From Streptomyces sp. A 4/2 (GTDB lineage Bacteria > Actinomycetota > Actinomycetes > Streptomycetales > Streptomycetaceae), in contig NZ_CALNVW010000034.1 in assembly GCF_940670765.1 (NCBI RefSeq), positions 1 to 64,000 on the forward strand: DNA of 64,000 nt, given 5' to 3'. Made by a program: the position numbers and the translations under genes. The notes beneath the pieces are model-generated. The model made no database searches, was not told the DNA's origin, and saw only the letters and a program-made list of their open reading frames with translations. This document shows positions 7,314-14,116 of this stretch, piece by piece (position 1 is the stretch's first letter; each line of letters starts with the position of its first letter).

Positions 7314-8231
7314 ATGGCCCTTGGCACTTCCTCCACCAGAACCGACCATGCGCTGACGGTGCGTGACCTGCTCGCGACCGGCCGGACGCTGTACTCCTTC
7401 GAGTTCTGGGCGCCCAAGACCGAGAAGGGCGAGCGGAACCTGTGGAACGCGCTGCGCCGGGTCGAGGCGGTGGCCCCCAGCTTCGTCTCCGTGACGTACG
7501 GCGCGGGCGGCTCGTCGCGGGCCGGGACGGTCAGGGCCACCGAGCAGATCACCTCGAACACCACGCTCACCCCGGTCGCGCATCTGACCGCCGTCGACCA
7601 CTCGGTCGCCCAGCTGCGGAACATCATCGGCCAGTACGCGGACGCCGGGATCCGGAATATCCTCGCGGTCCGCGGCGACCCGCCCGGCGACCCCATGGGG
7701 GAGTGGGTCAAGCACCCGGAGGGCGTCATGTACGCCGCCGACCTGGTGCGGCTGATCAAGGAGTCCGGCGACTTCTGTGTCGGCGTCGCCGCGTTCCCCG
7801 AGATGCACCCGCGCTCGGACAACTGGGAGAGCGACATCCGGCACTTCACCGACAAGTGCCGGGCCGGCGCCGACTACGCGATCACCCAGATGTTCTTCGA
7901 TCCGGAGGACTATCTGCGGATGCGTGAGCGGATCGTCGCCGCGGGCTGTGACACCCCGGTGATCCCGGAAGTCATGCCCATCACCAATGTGCGACAGCTG
8001 GAGCGATTCGCCCAGCTCAGCAACGCGCACTTCCCCGCGAGCCTGAAAGAACGCATCCTCGCGGTCAAGGACGATCCAGCCGCTGTACGCTCCATTGGCA
8101 TCGAGTTCGCTACGGAGTTCTGCGCGAGGCTGCTCTCCGAGGATGTCCCTGGGCTGCACTTCATCACGCTGAACAACTCCACGGCGACCCTCGAAATCTA
8201 CGAGAATCTCGGACTGCACAAGCAGTCCTGA
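7314..8231 (+). CDS. metF: 5,10-methylenetetrahydrofolate reductase MetF
   Basis: Reduces methylene-THF to methyl-THF, the methyl donor for methionine synthesis, using FAD and NAD(P)H. The 305-residue bacterial-type barrel has the N-terminal SFEFWAPKTEKGERNLW motif with the catalytic Glu, VTYGAGGSSR, and ILAVRGDPPGD, plus the C-terminal GLHFITLNNS. There is no C-terminal SAM-responsive domain, as normal for bacteria. The start codon ATG lacks an obvious ribosome-binding site and lies at the predicted transcription start. Confidence 0.95.
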   Translation: MALGTSSTRTDHALTVRDLLATGRTLYSFEFWAPKTEKGERNLWNALRRVEAVAPSFVSVTYGAGGSSRAGTVRATEQITSNTTLTPVAHLTAVDHSVAQLRNIIGQYADAGIRNILAVRGDPPGDPMGEWVKHPEGVMYAADLVRLIKESGDFCVGVAAFPEMHPRSDNWESDIRHFTDKCRAGADYAITQMFFDPEDYLRMRERIVAAGCDTPVIPEVMPITNVRQLERFAQLSNAHFPASLKERILAVKDDPAAVRSIGIEFATEFCARLLSEDVPGLHFITLNNSTATLEIYENLGLHKQS

Positions 8232-8282
8232 CCGGCCTACCCGCTCCACCCCCAGGGCGGCGGCCGTAAGAGGGGGGCGTAT

Positions 8283-9236
8283 ATGGGCTGGACGGTCCTC
8301 TATGTCGGGTTCGGATTCGTCGCGCTGTGGCTGCTGGGCGAAGTACTGCTCCAGTACAAGGCGAGACTGCGCTGGCGCCTGCTCGCCTTCACCGGCTTCC
8401 TCGGTGTGGTCGTGGGCGTACTGCTGCACTCGGTGCCGGTGATCGTGATGGGCGCCATCGCCTTCGCGGTCGGCCAGCTGTACGTCACTCTCTCCTTCCG
8501 GCAGGGCTTCTCCACGGGCTGGGCCATAGGAGGCTCTCCCCGGGTGAGCCGACGCCGCCGGGGCAGCGCCGAGGGCGCCACGAAGGAACCGACGCTCGAA
8601 GTCTCGGACCTGGAGTACGGCCCGGCCGACCAGGACGCGCACGACCCGCAGGACGAGAACGCCTTCCCGCAGCACGGCCAGGACCAGCAGGGCGAGCAGT
8701 CGTCGTACGGCACGGCGGAACAGCCCGCCTACAGCGAGTACGGCTACAGCGAGAACGCCTACGCACAGGCCGCGTACCAGCCGGTGGCCGCCGGGGCCGA
8801 GGAGTCCACCGGGGCGGGCGTCTACGCCCCGCAGCCGTTGCCGGACGACACCGGGCAGTACGGGATATACAGCGACACCGCGTACGGGGCCGCCGCGCAG
8901 TACGGCAGCGGCGAGGCCACCGGCCCGGACCAGCACGGGCAGCAGTACCCCGGGCAGTACGGGTACGGAGCCGACCAGCAGCAGTACGCCGCCTACTCGG
9001 ACCCGTACATCGGCGCGGGCCAGCCCATGTACGACAACTCCTACGGCGGCCGGCAGCAGTACGCCGATCCGTACGCCGAGCAGTACGCCAACGACACCCC
9101 GCCCGGCGGGGTCTGGGTCCCCCAGCAGCGGGACACCGAGCCGCCCTTCGGCGCGCCGGATCAGCCGGCGAACGAGCCGCACCACAACGGCTACCACGGG
9201 TACCCCGACCACGACGGGCAGCAGCCCCGGTACTGA
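8283..9236 (+). CDS. Membrane protein with Gln/Tyr/Gly-rich cytoplasmic tail, function unknown
   Basis: A 317-residue protein in two parts. The first about 80 residues contain three hydrophobic segments (near 3-20, 33-52 and 54-72). After an Arg-rich stop-transfer patch (SRRRRGS) the remaining 220 residues are low complexity, with many YG, QY, QQYA, DP and GQ tracts and no predicted fold. The composition resembles prion-like or adhesive tails. No enzymatic motif is seen. GGGGGCGTAT precedes the ATG. It is 51 bases downstream of metF but functionally unrelated as far as can be seen. Confidence 0.75.
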   Translation: MGWTVLYVGFGFVALWLLGEVLLQYKARLRWRLLAFTGFLGVVVGVLLHSVPVIVMGAIAFAVGQLYVTLSFRQGFSTGWAIGGSPRVSRRRRGSAEGATKEPTLEVSDLEYGPADQDAHDPQDENAFPQHGQDQQGEQSSYGTAEQPAYSEYGYSENAYAQAAYQPVAAGAEESTGAGVYAPQPLPDDTGQYGIYSDTAYGAAAQYGSGEATGPDQHGQQYPGQYGYGADQQQYAAYSDPYIGAGQPMYDNSYGGRQQYADPYAEQYANDTPPGGVWVPQQRDTEPPFGAPDQPANEPHHNGYHGYPDHDGQQPRY

Positions 9237-9329
9237 CGCCGCGTCAAGTCCCGTACGGGGCAAGGGAGCCGGATCGGGCGAGGGGGCCGGCGGAGGGCGC
9301 GGCGGCTCCCCGAAGGCCCGGCGCGGCGC

Positions 9330-10742
9330 TCACTGCGAGCCGCGGAACCCCTCGCCCTCGACGATCAGGCCGGCGGCCAGCGCCCCGGACATCCCGGCGT
9401 GGGGCAGCCCGCCCCCGGGATGCGACCAGCCGCCCACGAAGCTGAGACCGGACAGCGGCGACCGGTTGGGCGCGGGCAGCAACTGCCCGTGCGCACCGGC
9501 CAGCGCCGGTCCCGGTACCCGGAGCGTGCCGGTCTCCCGCAGGGTGTCGGCCGGGGTCCGCACCTCCCGCCACAGGACCCGCTCGCGAAGTCCGGGCACC
9601 GCGGCCTCGGCCGCGGCCACCACCCGGTCGGCGAACCCGGGCGGAACCTCGTCCGCCGCGCCGTCCGTGACCGGGACCGTGACGGTCAGGGTGAGCGCCT
9701 CGTGGCCCTCGCCGGGGACGAGTTCGGGGTCGCCGGGGCGCAGTACCGTCACCATCGGCAGGTCCTCGTCCGCCCGGTGCACCACGGTGCGGTGCACGGC
9801 GTCGGCGGGCCGTTCCCCGCGCAGGGCCAGACAGACCACGACCCGGCCGGTACGCGGGCCCGCCTCCCGCTGCGGCCAGGAGACCGACCGCACCGGGGCA
9901 CCCGCCACCACCTGGTCCGCCACCACGCGCTGCCCGTCGGCCAGTTCGAGACCGCAGGCCCGGCCGTCCTTCTCGGTGACGTCCACCACCTCGGAGCCGA
10001 AGACGAACTCGACCCTCCTGGCCAGGCACCGCTGGTACACCGCGTCCGCCAGCGCGCGCATCCCGCCGCGCACGTACCAGTTGCCGAAGGTCTGCTCCAT
10101 GTACGGCAGTACGGCCGCCGAGGCGGGCACCGTCAGCGGATCGAAGCCGTACGACAGCGCGTAACTCCCCAGCAGCGCCGCCAGCCGGGGGTCGCGCAGC
10201 TCCCTGCTGCCCACCTCGGCGAGCGTGGACGCGCTGCGCCGCAGCAGACCGGTCCTGAGCGCCGGATACGGGTCGTCGCCGAGGGGGGCGGGATCGGCGG
10301 GCAGCGGCTCTTCGAGGAGCGGGCGCCTGGTCCGGTCCCAGGTGACCCGCGCCCGGTCCAGGAACTCACCCCAGCGGGCGCCCGCACCGCCGCCCAGCGC
10401 CGCATCGAGGGCTGCCACGACCCCGGCCCGTGAGGCGTTCGGCAGCAGGACGTCGCTGCCGTCGGCGAAGAGATGGCGGCTCGCCGGATCCACCTGGACC
10501 AGCTCGACGCACTTCTCCAGCGGCTCCCGGCCGGTCTTGACGAACAAGTCGCGGTAGACGGCGGGCAATTGGAGCAGTCCGGGCCCGGTGTCGAAGGCGA
10601 ATCCGTCCCGTTCGAAGCGGCGTACCGCCCCGCCGTACGTCGACGAGCGCTCGTACACCGTCACCCGGTGGCCTGCCACAGCCAGCCGGGCGGCAGCCGC
10701 CATGGCGCCCATCCCGGCGCCGATCACCGCAATCCGTGCCAT
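9330..10742 (-). CDS. CrtI/phytoene desaturase-like FAD oxidoreductase
   Basis: A 470-residue NAD(P)/FAD-dependent oxidoreductase. It starts IAVIGAGMGAMAAAARLAVAG (residues 4-24) with GGAVRRF after strand 2, and ends with the CrtI/CrtN-type FAD signature GGWSHPGGGLPHAGMSG, so it belongs to the carotenoid-desaturase/retinol-saturase group. No other carotenoid gene is present, so the substrate is unknown. The ATG at 10742 puts the dinucleotide fold at the N terminus; farther upstream starts in the same frame lack support. It is 418 bases downstream of a TetR gene on the same strand. Confidence 0.85.
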   Translation of the reverse strand: MARIAVIGAGMGAMAAAARLAVAGHRVTVYERSSTYGGAVRRFERDGFAFDTGPGLLQLPAVYRDLFVKTGREPLEKCVELVQVDPASRHLFADGSDVLLPNASRAGVVAALDAALGGGAGARWGEFLDRARVTWDRTRRPLLEEPLPADPAPLGDDPYPALRTGLLRRSASTLAEVGSRELRDPRLAALLGSYALSYGFDPLTVPASAAVLPYMEQTFGNWYVRGGMRALADAVYQRCLARRVEFVFGSEVVDVTEKDGRACGLELADGQRVVADQVVAGAPVRSVSWPQREAGPRTGRVVVCLALRGERPADAVHRTVVHRADEDLPMVTVLRPGDPELVPGEGHEALTLTVTVPVTDGAADEVPPGFADRVVAAAEAAVPGLRERVLWREVRTPADTLRETGTLRVPGPALAGAHGQLLPAPNRSPLSGLSFVGGWSHPGGGLPHAGMSGALAAGLIVEGEGFRGSQ

Positions 10743-11007
10743 GACAGGAACTCTAGACGGCCACTGCGCCGGGGTGAGCCCGCGTCCACAGGTCTGAGTA
10801 CCTGTACCTAGTCGCCGAGATGAGTAATTGCGCGGATGGGCTCCCACCTGCGCGGACGGCAGAGTGTGGGACACGGAAGGGGCGCGGCGCCGGCACTGCC
10901 GACACGGGGCGGCGGAACGGTGCGGCTCCCCTGCCGAGTACGGAAAGGTACGGGGGAGCACCACGGGGGAGTACGAAGAAGCGCCGCTCCGGTACGGCTC
11001 GGAAGGA

Positions 11008-11060
11008 TTCGGGCCCGGCCGGGACGGCGCTCTTTCGTTGCCGTCCCGGCCGGGCCCGAA
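11008..11060 (-). terminator. Perfect 21-bp hairpin after the tetR-like gene
   Basis: Arms 11008-11028 and 11040-11060 are exact reverse complements (TTCGGGCCCGG... and ...CCGGGCCCGAA) with an 11-base loop. It lies 100 bases past the TetR stop, within the 418-base gap 10743-11160 that otherwise shows no gene. The remainder of that gap is GC-rich and contains short ACCTGCGG-type repeats near 11080-11105. Confidence 0.75.
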
Positions 11061-11160
11061 CCCCGAGGCCCCCGACCTGCGGCCCCCGACCTGCGGTCCC
11101 TGTCCTGCGGTTCCGTCCTCTGGTTCCGCCGCTGGTTCCGCACGGGCGCCGAGGGGCGGG

Positions 11161-11766
11161 TCAGCGCCCGCCGACCCGCCCGTGCAGCAACCGCGAGAGG
11201 GCCGCGTGGACCTCGTCGACCGACCGGTCGGGCTGGAACGACTGCCAGTCCAGCGCGGCCACCAGCACCATCCCGACCAGCGCCGCGGCCGTCAGCGGAG
11301 TGTCGATGTCCTCGCCCAGCTCACCGTCCTCCACGGCTTCGCGCAGCACGGTCTCGACCACGGCGACCGCTTCCTGCCGCAGTTCGAGCAGGGTCGGCTG
11401 CCAGGCCCGGTTGGTACGCCACAGTTCGGCGACGTAGAGCTGGGTGAAGGCCGGATGGCGGTCGATGAAGACCAGACCGGACCGGATCATGGCGTCCAGC
11501 GCCTCCACCTTGGTGCCGCCGCGCTCCGCCGTTCCGTCGGCCGCCGACCGCAGGGCCGTGGTGAGCAGCCCCACGCCGTACCGCAGCAGCTCCTCGAAGA
11601 GGACGCTCTTGCTCGCGAAGTTGTAGTAGACCGTGCCCTTCGCGACGCCTGCGCGCTCGGCGATCTCCTCCACCGTCGTCGCCGAGAACCCCTTCTCCGC
11701 GATGAGGGTGACAGCTGCCTCGTACAGCTTCCGGCGGGTGGCCTGCCGTCTGGTGCTGGTGTCCAT
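11161..11766 (-). CDS. TetR/AcrR-family transcriptional regulator
   Basis: A 201-residue TetR-type repressor. The N-terminal DNA-binding region has the usual pattern LYEAAVTLIAEKGFSATTVEEIAERAGVAKGTVYYNFASK (helix-turn-helix about residues 29-50), followed by an all-helical ligand-binding domain with no recognisable ligand motif. The ATG at 11766 was chosen as the start immediately before the conserved domain. It is divergent from the HEPN gene; the 152-base divergent region 11767-11918 is the likely operator location. The CrtI-like gene downstream is a possible but unproven target. Confidence 0.88.
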   Translation of the reverse strand: MDTSTRRQATRRKLYEAAVTLIAEKGFSATTVEEIAERAGVAKGTVYYNFASKSVLFEELLRYGVGLLTTALRSAADGTAERGGTKVEALDAMIRSGLVFIDRHPAFTQLYVAELWRTNRAWQPTLLELRQEAVAVVETVLREAVEDGELGEDIDTPLTAAALVGMVLVAALDWQSFQPDRSVDEVHAALSRLLHGRVGGR

Positions 11767-11918
11767 GGGGCGAATTCTCACAGGTCCGCCGAGCGCGGGA
11801 GCCACCCGCCCCGGGCGCGGTGGTGGGCGCGAAGACACTGGTCAGAGCCGATTGTCAGTGGTGACCTGCACAGTGGGCACATACGGCCACAGCGCCGTCA
11901 CACGACAGGAGGTTCGTC

Positions 11919-12518
11919 ATGGCCGGCTCGAACGCCTCAGCAGCGCACAGGCACCGTGTCACCGTCCCTGCCCCTGCCCCCGCCCTCACGTCTCTGCCTT
12001 CGCCTCCGTCCCCACCGTCGTCCGCGTCCGCGCCTTCACCTTCGTCTTCGTGGAGCGGCCCGGCGGGCGACATCCACCCCGTCCCGCGCCGTACGACGGC
12101 CCCGCCTGCCGCCCTGGATCTGCTGACCCAGGCGCGGGCGGGACTCGACGAAGCCGCCGCCCTCGCCTCGCCGAACGAGCGCTATGCCACCGCCCATCTC
12201 GCGGCCCTGCGGACGGCCGCCGCGGTGCTCGCCGCGCGGGCCCGCCCCGAGACGGCCCCGCGCCGCAGGCAGCGCATCCGTACGGCCTGGGAGATCCTGC
12301 CGGAGATCGCCCCCGAGCTGACCGAGTGGAGCGCGCTGTTCGCCTCGGGCGCGCCCCGCAGGGCCAGGGCGGAGGCCGGGATACCGGGCGCCGCGGGCAC
12401 CCGCGACGCCGACGACCTGTTGCGTGACGCGGCGATGTTCCTGCGCCTGGTCGAACGGCTCCTCGTCATCCAGCCGGTGCTGCCGCATCCCGGGACGGAG
12501 CGCCCGCACGCGGGGTGA
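11919..12518 (+). CDS. SAV_6107-family HEPN domain protein
   Basis: A 199-residue protein whose first about 60 residues are Pro/Ser/Ala-rich and probably disordered. The remaining helical part matches the actinobacterial SAV_6107 family assigned to the HEPN fold (LLTQARAGLDEAAALASPNERYATAHLAALRTAAAVLAAR region). It contains R-x4-H (Arg88-YATA-His93), the arrangement found at the active site of HEPN ribonucleases. Activity is not established. AGGAGG lies 6-8 bases before the ATG. A methyltransferase gene follows after 94 bases. Confidence 0.82.
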   Translation: MAGSNASAAHRHRVTVPAPAPALTSLPSPPSPPSSASAPSPSSSWSGPAGDIHPVPRRTTAPPAALDLLTQARAGLDEAAALASPNERYATAHLAALRTAAAVLAARARPETAPRRRQRIRTAWEILPEIAPELTEWSALFASGAPRRARAEAGIPGAAGTRDADDLLRDAAMFLRLVERLLVIQPVLPHPGTERPHAG

Positions 12519-12612
12519 CCAGGGGGAGCTTCGAAGGCAATAGGGTGGGAGCCAGTCTTTGCTGTCTACGGCCCGCCGTCCGCGGCGGCACCGCGCCGAG
12601 GAGTCAACCCCC

Positions 12613-13371
12613 GTGTCGGACCAGCTGCGCCCCCGCGCCTCCCTTCGTACCGCCGTGGTGTGGGACGTACTCAAGGACGCTCTCGACCGCAGGGCCGAAG
12701 CGACCGGCCGGGACACCCTGGACGTCCTCGACACCGGGGGCGGCACCGGCAACTTCGCGGTGCCCGTCGCCCGCCTCGGCCACCGTGTCACCGTGGTCGA
12801 CCCCAGCCCCAACGCCCTGTTCGGACTTGAGCGCAGGGCGGCGGAGGCCGGAGTGGCCGACCAGGTGCGCGGGGTGCAGGGAGACGTGCTCGGGCTGTTC
12901 GACGTGGTGGAGCGCGGCGGGTACGACGCGGTGCTCTGCCACGGCGTCCTCGAATACGTGGAGGACCCGGCCGAGGGCGTCAGGAACGCGGTCGACGCGC
13001 TCCGCCCGGCGGGTGCGCTCAGCCTGCTCGCCGCCGGGCTCGGCGGGGCCGTCCTGGCCAGGGCGCTGGCCGGACACTTCAGCGAGGCCCGGCAGGCGCT
13101 CACCGACCCGGCAGGGCGCTGGGGCGAGGGCGACCCGGTACCGCGCCGGTTCACCGCCGAGCAGCTCACCGGGCTGGTCGCCGCGGCCGGTGTGGAGGTC
13201 GGCGCGGTGCACGGGGTCCGGGTCTTCGCCGACCTCGTCCCCGGTGTCCTGGTCGACACCGAGCCGGGCGCCCTGGAAGCGCTGCTGAAGCTGGAGGCAG
13301 CCGCAGCGGAGCAGCCCGCCTTCCACTCGGTCGCCACCCAGCTGCACGTACTGGGCGAGAAGCAGGGCTGA
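12613..13371 (+). CDS. Class I SAM-dependent methyltransferase
   Basis: A 252-residue Rossmann-fold methyltransferase. Motif I is VLDTGGGTGNFAVPVA (about residues 38-53), motif II VTVVDPSPNAL, and a motif IV-like segment YDAVLCHGVLEYVEDP follows. It resembles the SmtA/UbiE group, which act on small molecules or tRNA, but the acceptor cannot be told. The GTG at 12613 is preceded by GAGGAG. The same position beside a HEPN and a DUF3040 gene suggests an ancient conserved neighbourhood rather than a biosynthetic cluster. Confidence 0.85.
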   Translation: MSDQLRPRASLRTAVVWDVLKDALDRRAEATGRDTLDVLDTGGGTGNFAVPVARLGHRVTVVDPSPNALFGLERRAAEAGVADQVRGVQGDVLGLFDVVERGGYDAVLCHGVLEYVEDPAEGVRNAVDALRPAGALSLLAAGLGGAVLARALAGHFSEARQALTDPAGRWGEGDPVPRRFTAEQLTGLVAAAGVEVGAVHGVRVFADLVPGVLVDTEPGALEALLKLEAAAAEQPAFHSVATQLHVLGEKQG

Positions 13372-13619
13372 TCAGCACCGCAGTCGCGTACGGAGTGGGT
13401 CACAGGCCCCCCGATCGGGGGCTGGTCCCCGTATGATCGGGGTAACCATCCGGCATGACGGTCCGGCCGTCGGGGAATGCACGCCTCGACAGCCGTGCCT
13501 GCGTGGTGGCCCGGATGGTGAATTGGCGTAGAGGGCGGGTATCACGGGGGCGATTCCCTGCCTATTCTGGAAAGGCCGCATCACGGTCGCCCCCCGCGAC
13601 CGACGAGTAGGAGGACTCC

Positions 13620-14012
13620 GTGCCGCTCTCGGAGCACGAGCAGCGCATGCTCGAGCAGATGGAGCGAGCGCTGTACGCCGAAGATCCCAAGTTCGCGACA
13701 GCGCTTGAGGGAAGCGGGCTGCGTACGTACACCCGTCGTCGGGTGTATCAGGCGGTCGCTGGCTTTCTGGTGGGTATCGCGCTCCTCATGGCCGGAATGG
13801 TCGCCCAGCAGATCTGGATCAGCGTGGTGGGGTTCCTCGTCATGCTCGGCTGCGCAGTGCTTGCGGTCACCGGATGGCGCAAAGCGCCCAAGCCCGGTGA
13901 ACAACCACAGGCCGGAGGCCCGGTCGCGGGCCGGCAATCCAGGAAACACCGGTCGGTGATGACCCGTATCGAGGAGCGGTGGCAGCGCCGCCGCGATGAA
14001 CAGGGGCACTGA
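13620..14012 (+). CDS. DUF3040 membrane protein
   Basis: A 130-residue protein starting MPLSEHEQRMLEQMERAL, the hallmark of the actinobacterial DUF3040 family. Residues about 41-83 form two closely spaced membrane helices (VAGFLVGIALLMAGMVA and WISVVGFLVMLGCAVLAVTG). The tail is basic and cytoplasmic. The function is unknown; the family is often found near the division cluster in actinomycetes. GTAGGAGG precedes the GTG start. The 248-base upstream gap holds a 14-bp palindrome CCCCCGATCGGGGG (13408-13421), possibly the end of the methyltransferase transcript. Confidence 0.85.
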   Translation: MPLSEHEQRMLEQMERALYAEDPKFATALEGSGLRTYTRRRVYQAVAGFLVGIALLMAGMVAQQIWISVVGFLVMLGCAVLAVTGWRKAPKPGEQPQAGGPVAGRQSRKHRSVMTRIEERWQRRRDEQGH

Positions 14013-14042
14013 GCACGCAGCCGGGCGGAACGTACAGACGGA

Positions 14043-14092
14043 CGTACAGGTGAGGGGCGACCGCTTCCGGGCGGTCGCCCCTCACCTGTACG
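14043..14092. terminator. Bidirectional terminator between convergent genes
   Basis: Perfect 22-bp arms (14043-14064 and 14071-14092, CGTACAGGTGAGGGG... and its complement) with a 6-base loop TTCCGG sit between the DUF3040 and transglutaminase stops, so the hairpin can serve both strands. Confidence 0.85.
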
Positions 14093-14116
14093 CCGGCGTC
14101 CGATCAGCCGGGCCGA

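Noticed and set aside
13441..13560. Possible tRNA-like or structured RNA before the DUF3040 gene
   Set aside because: No acceptor stem, anticodon arm or T-arm consensus can be drawn.
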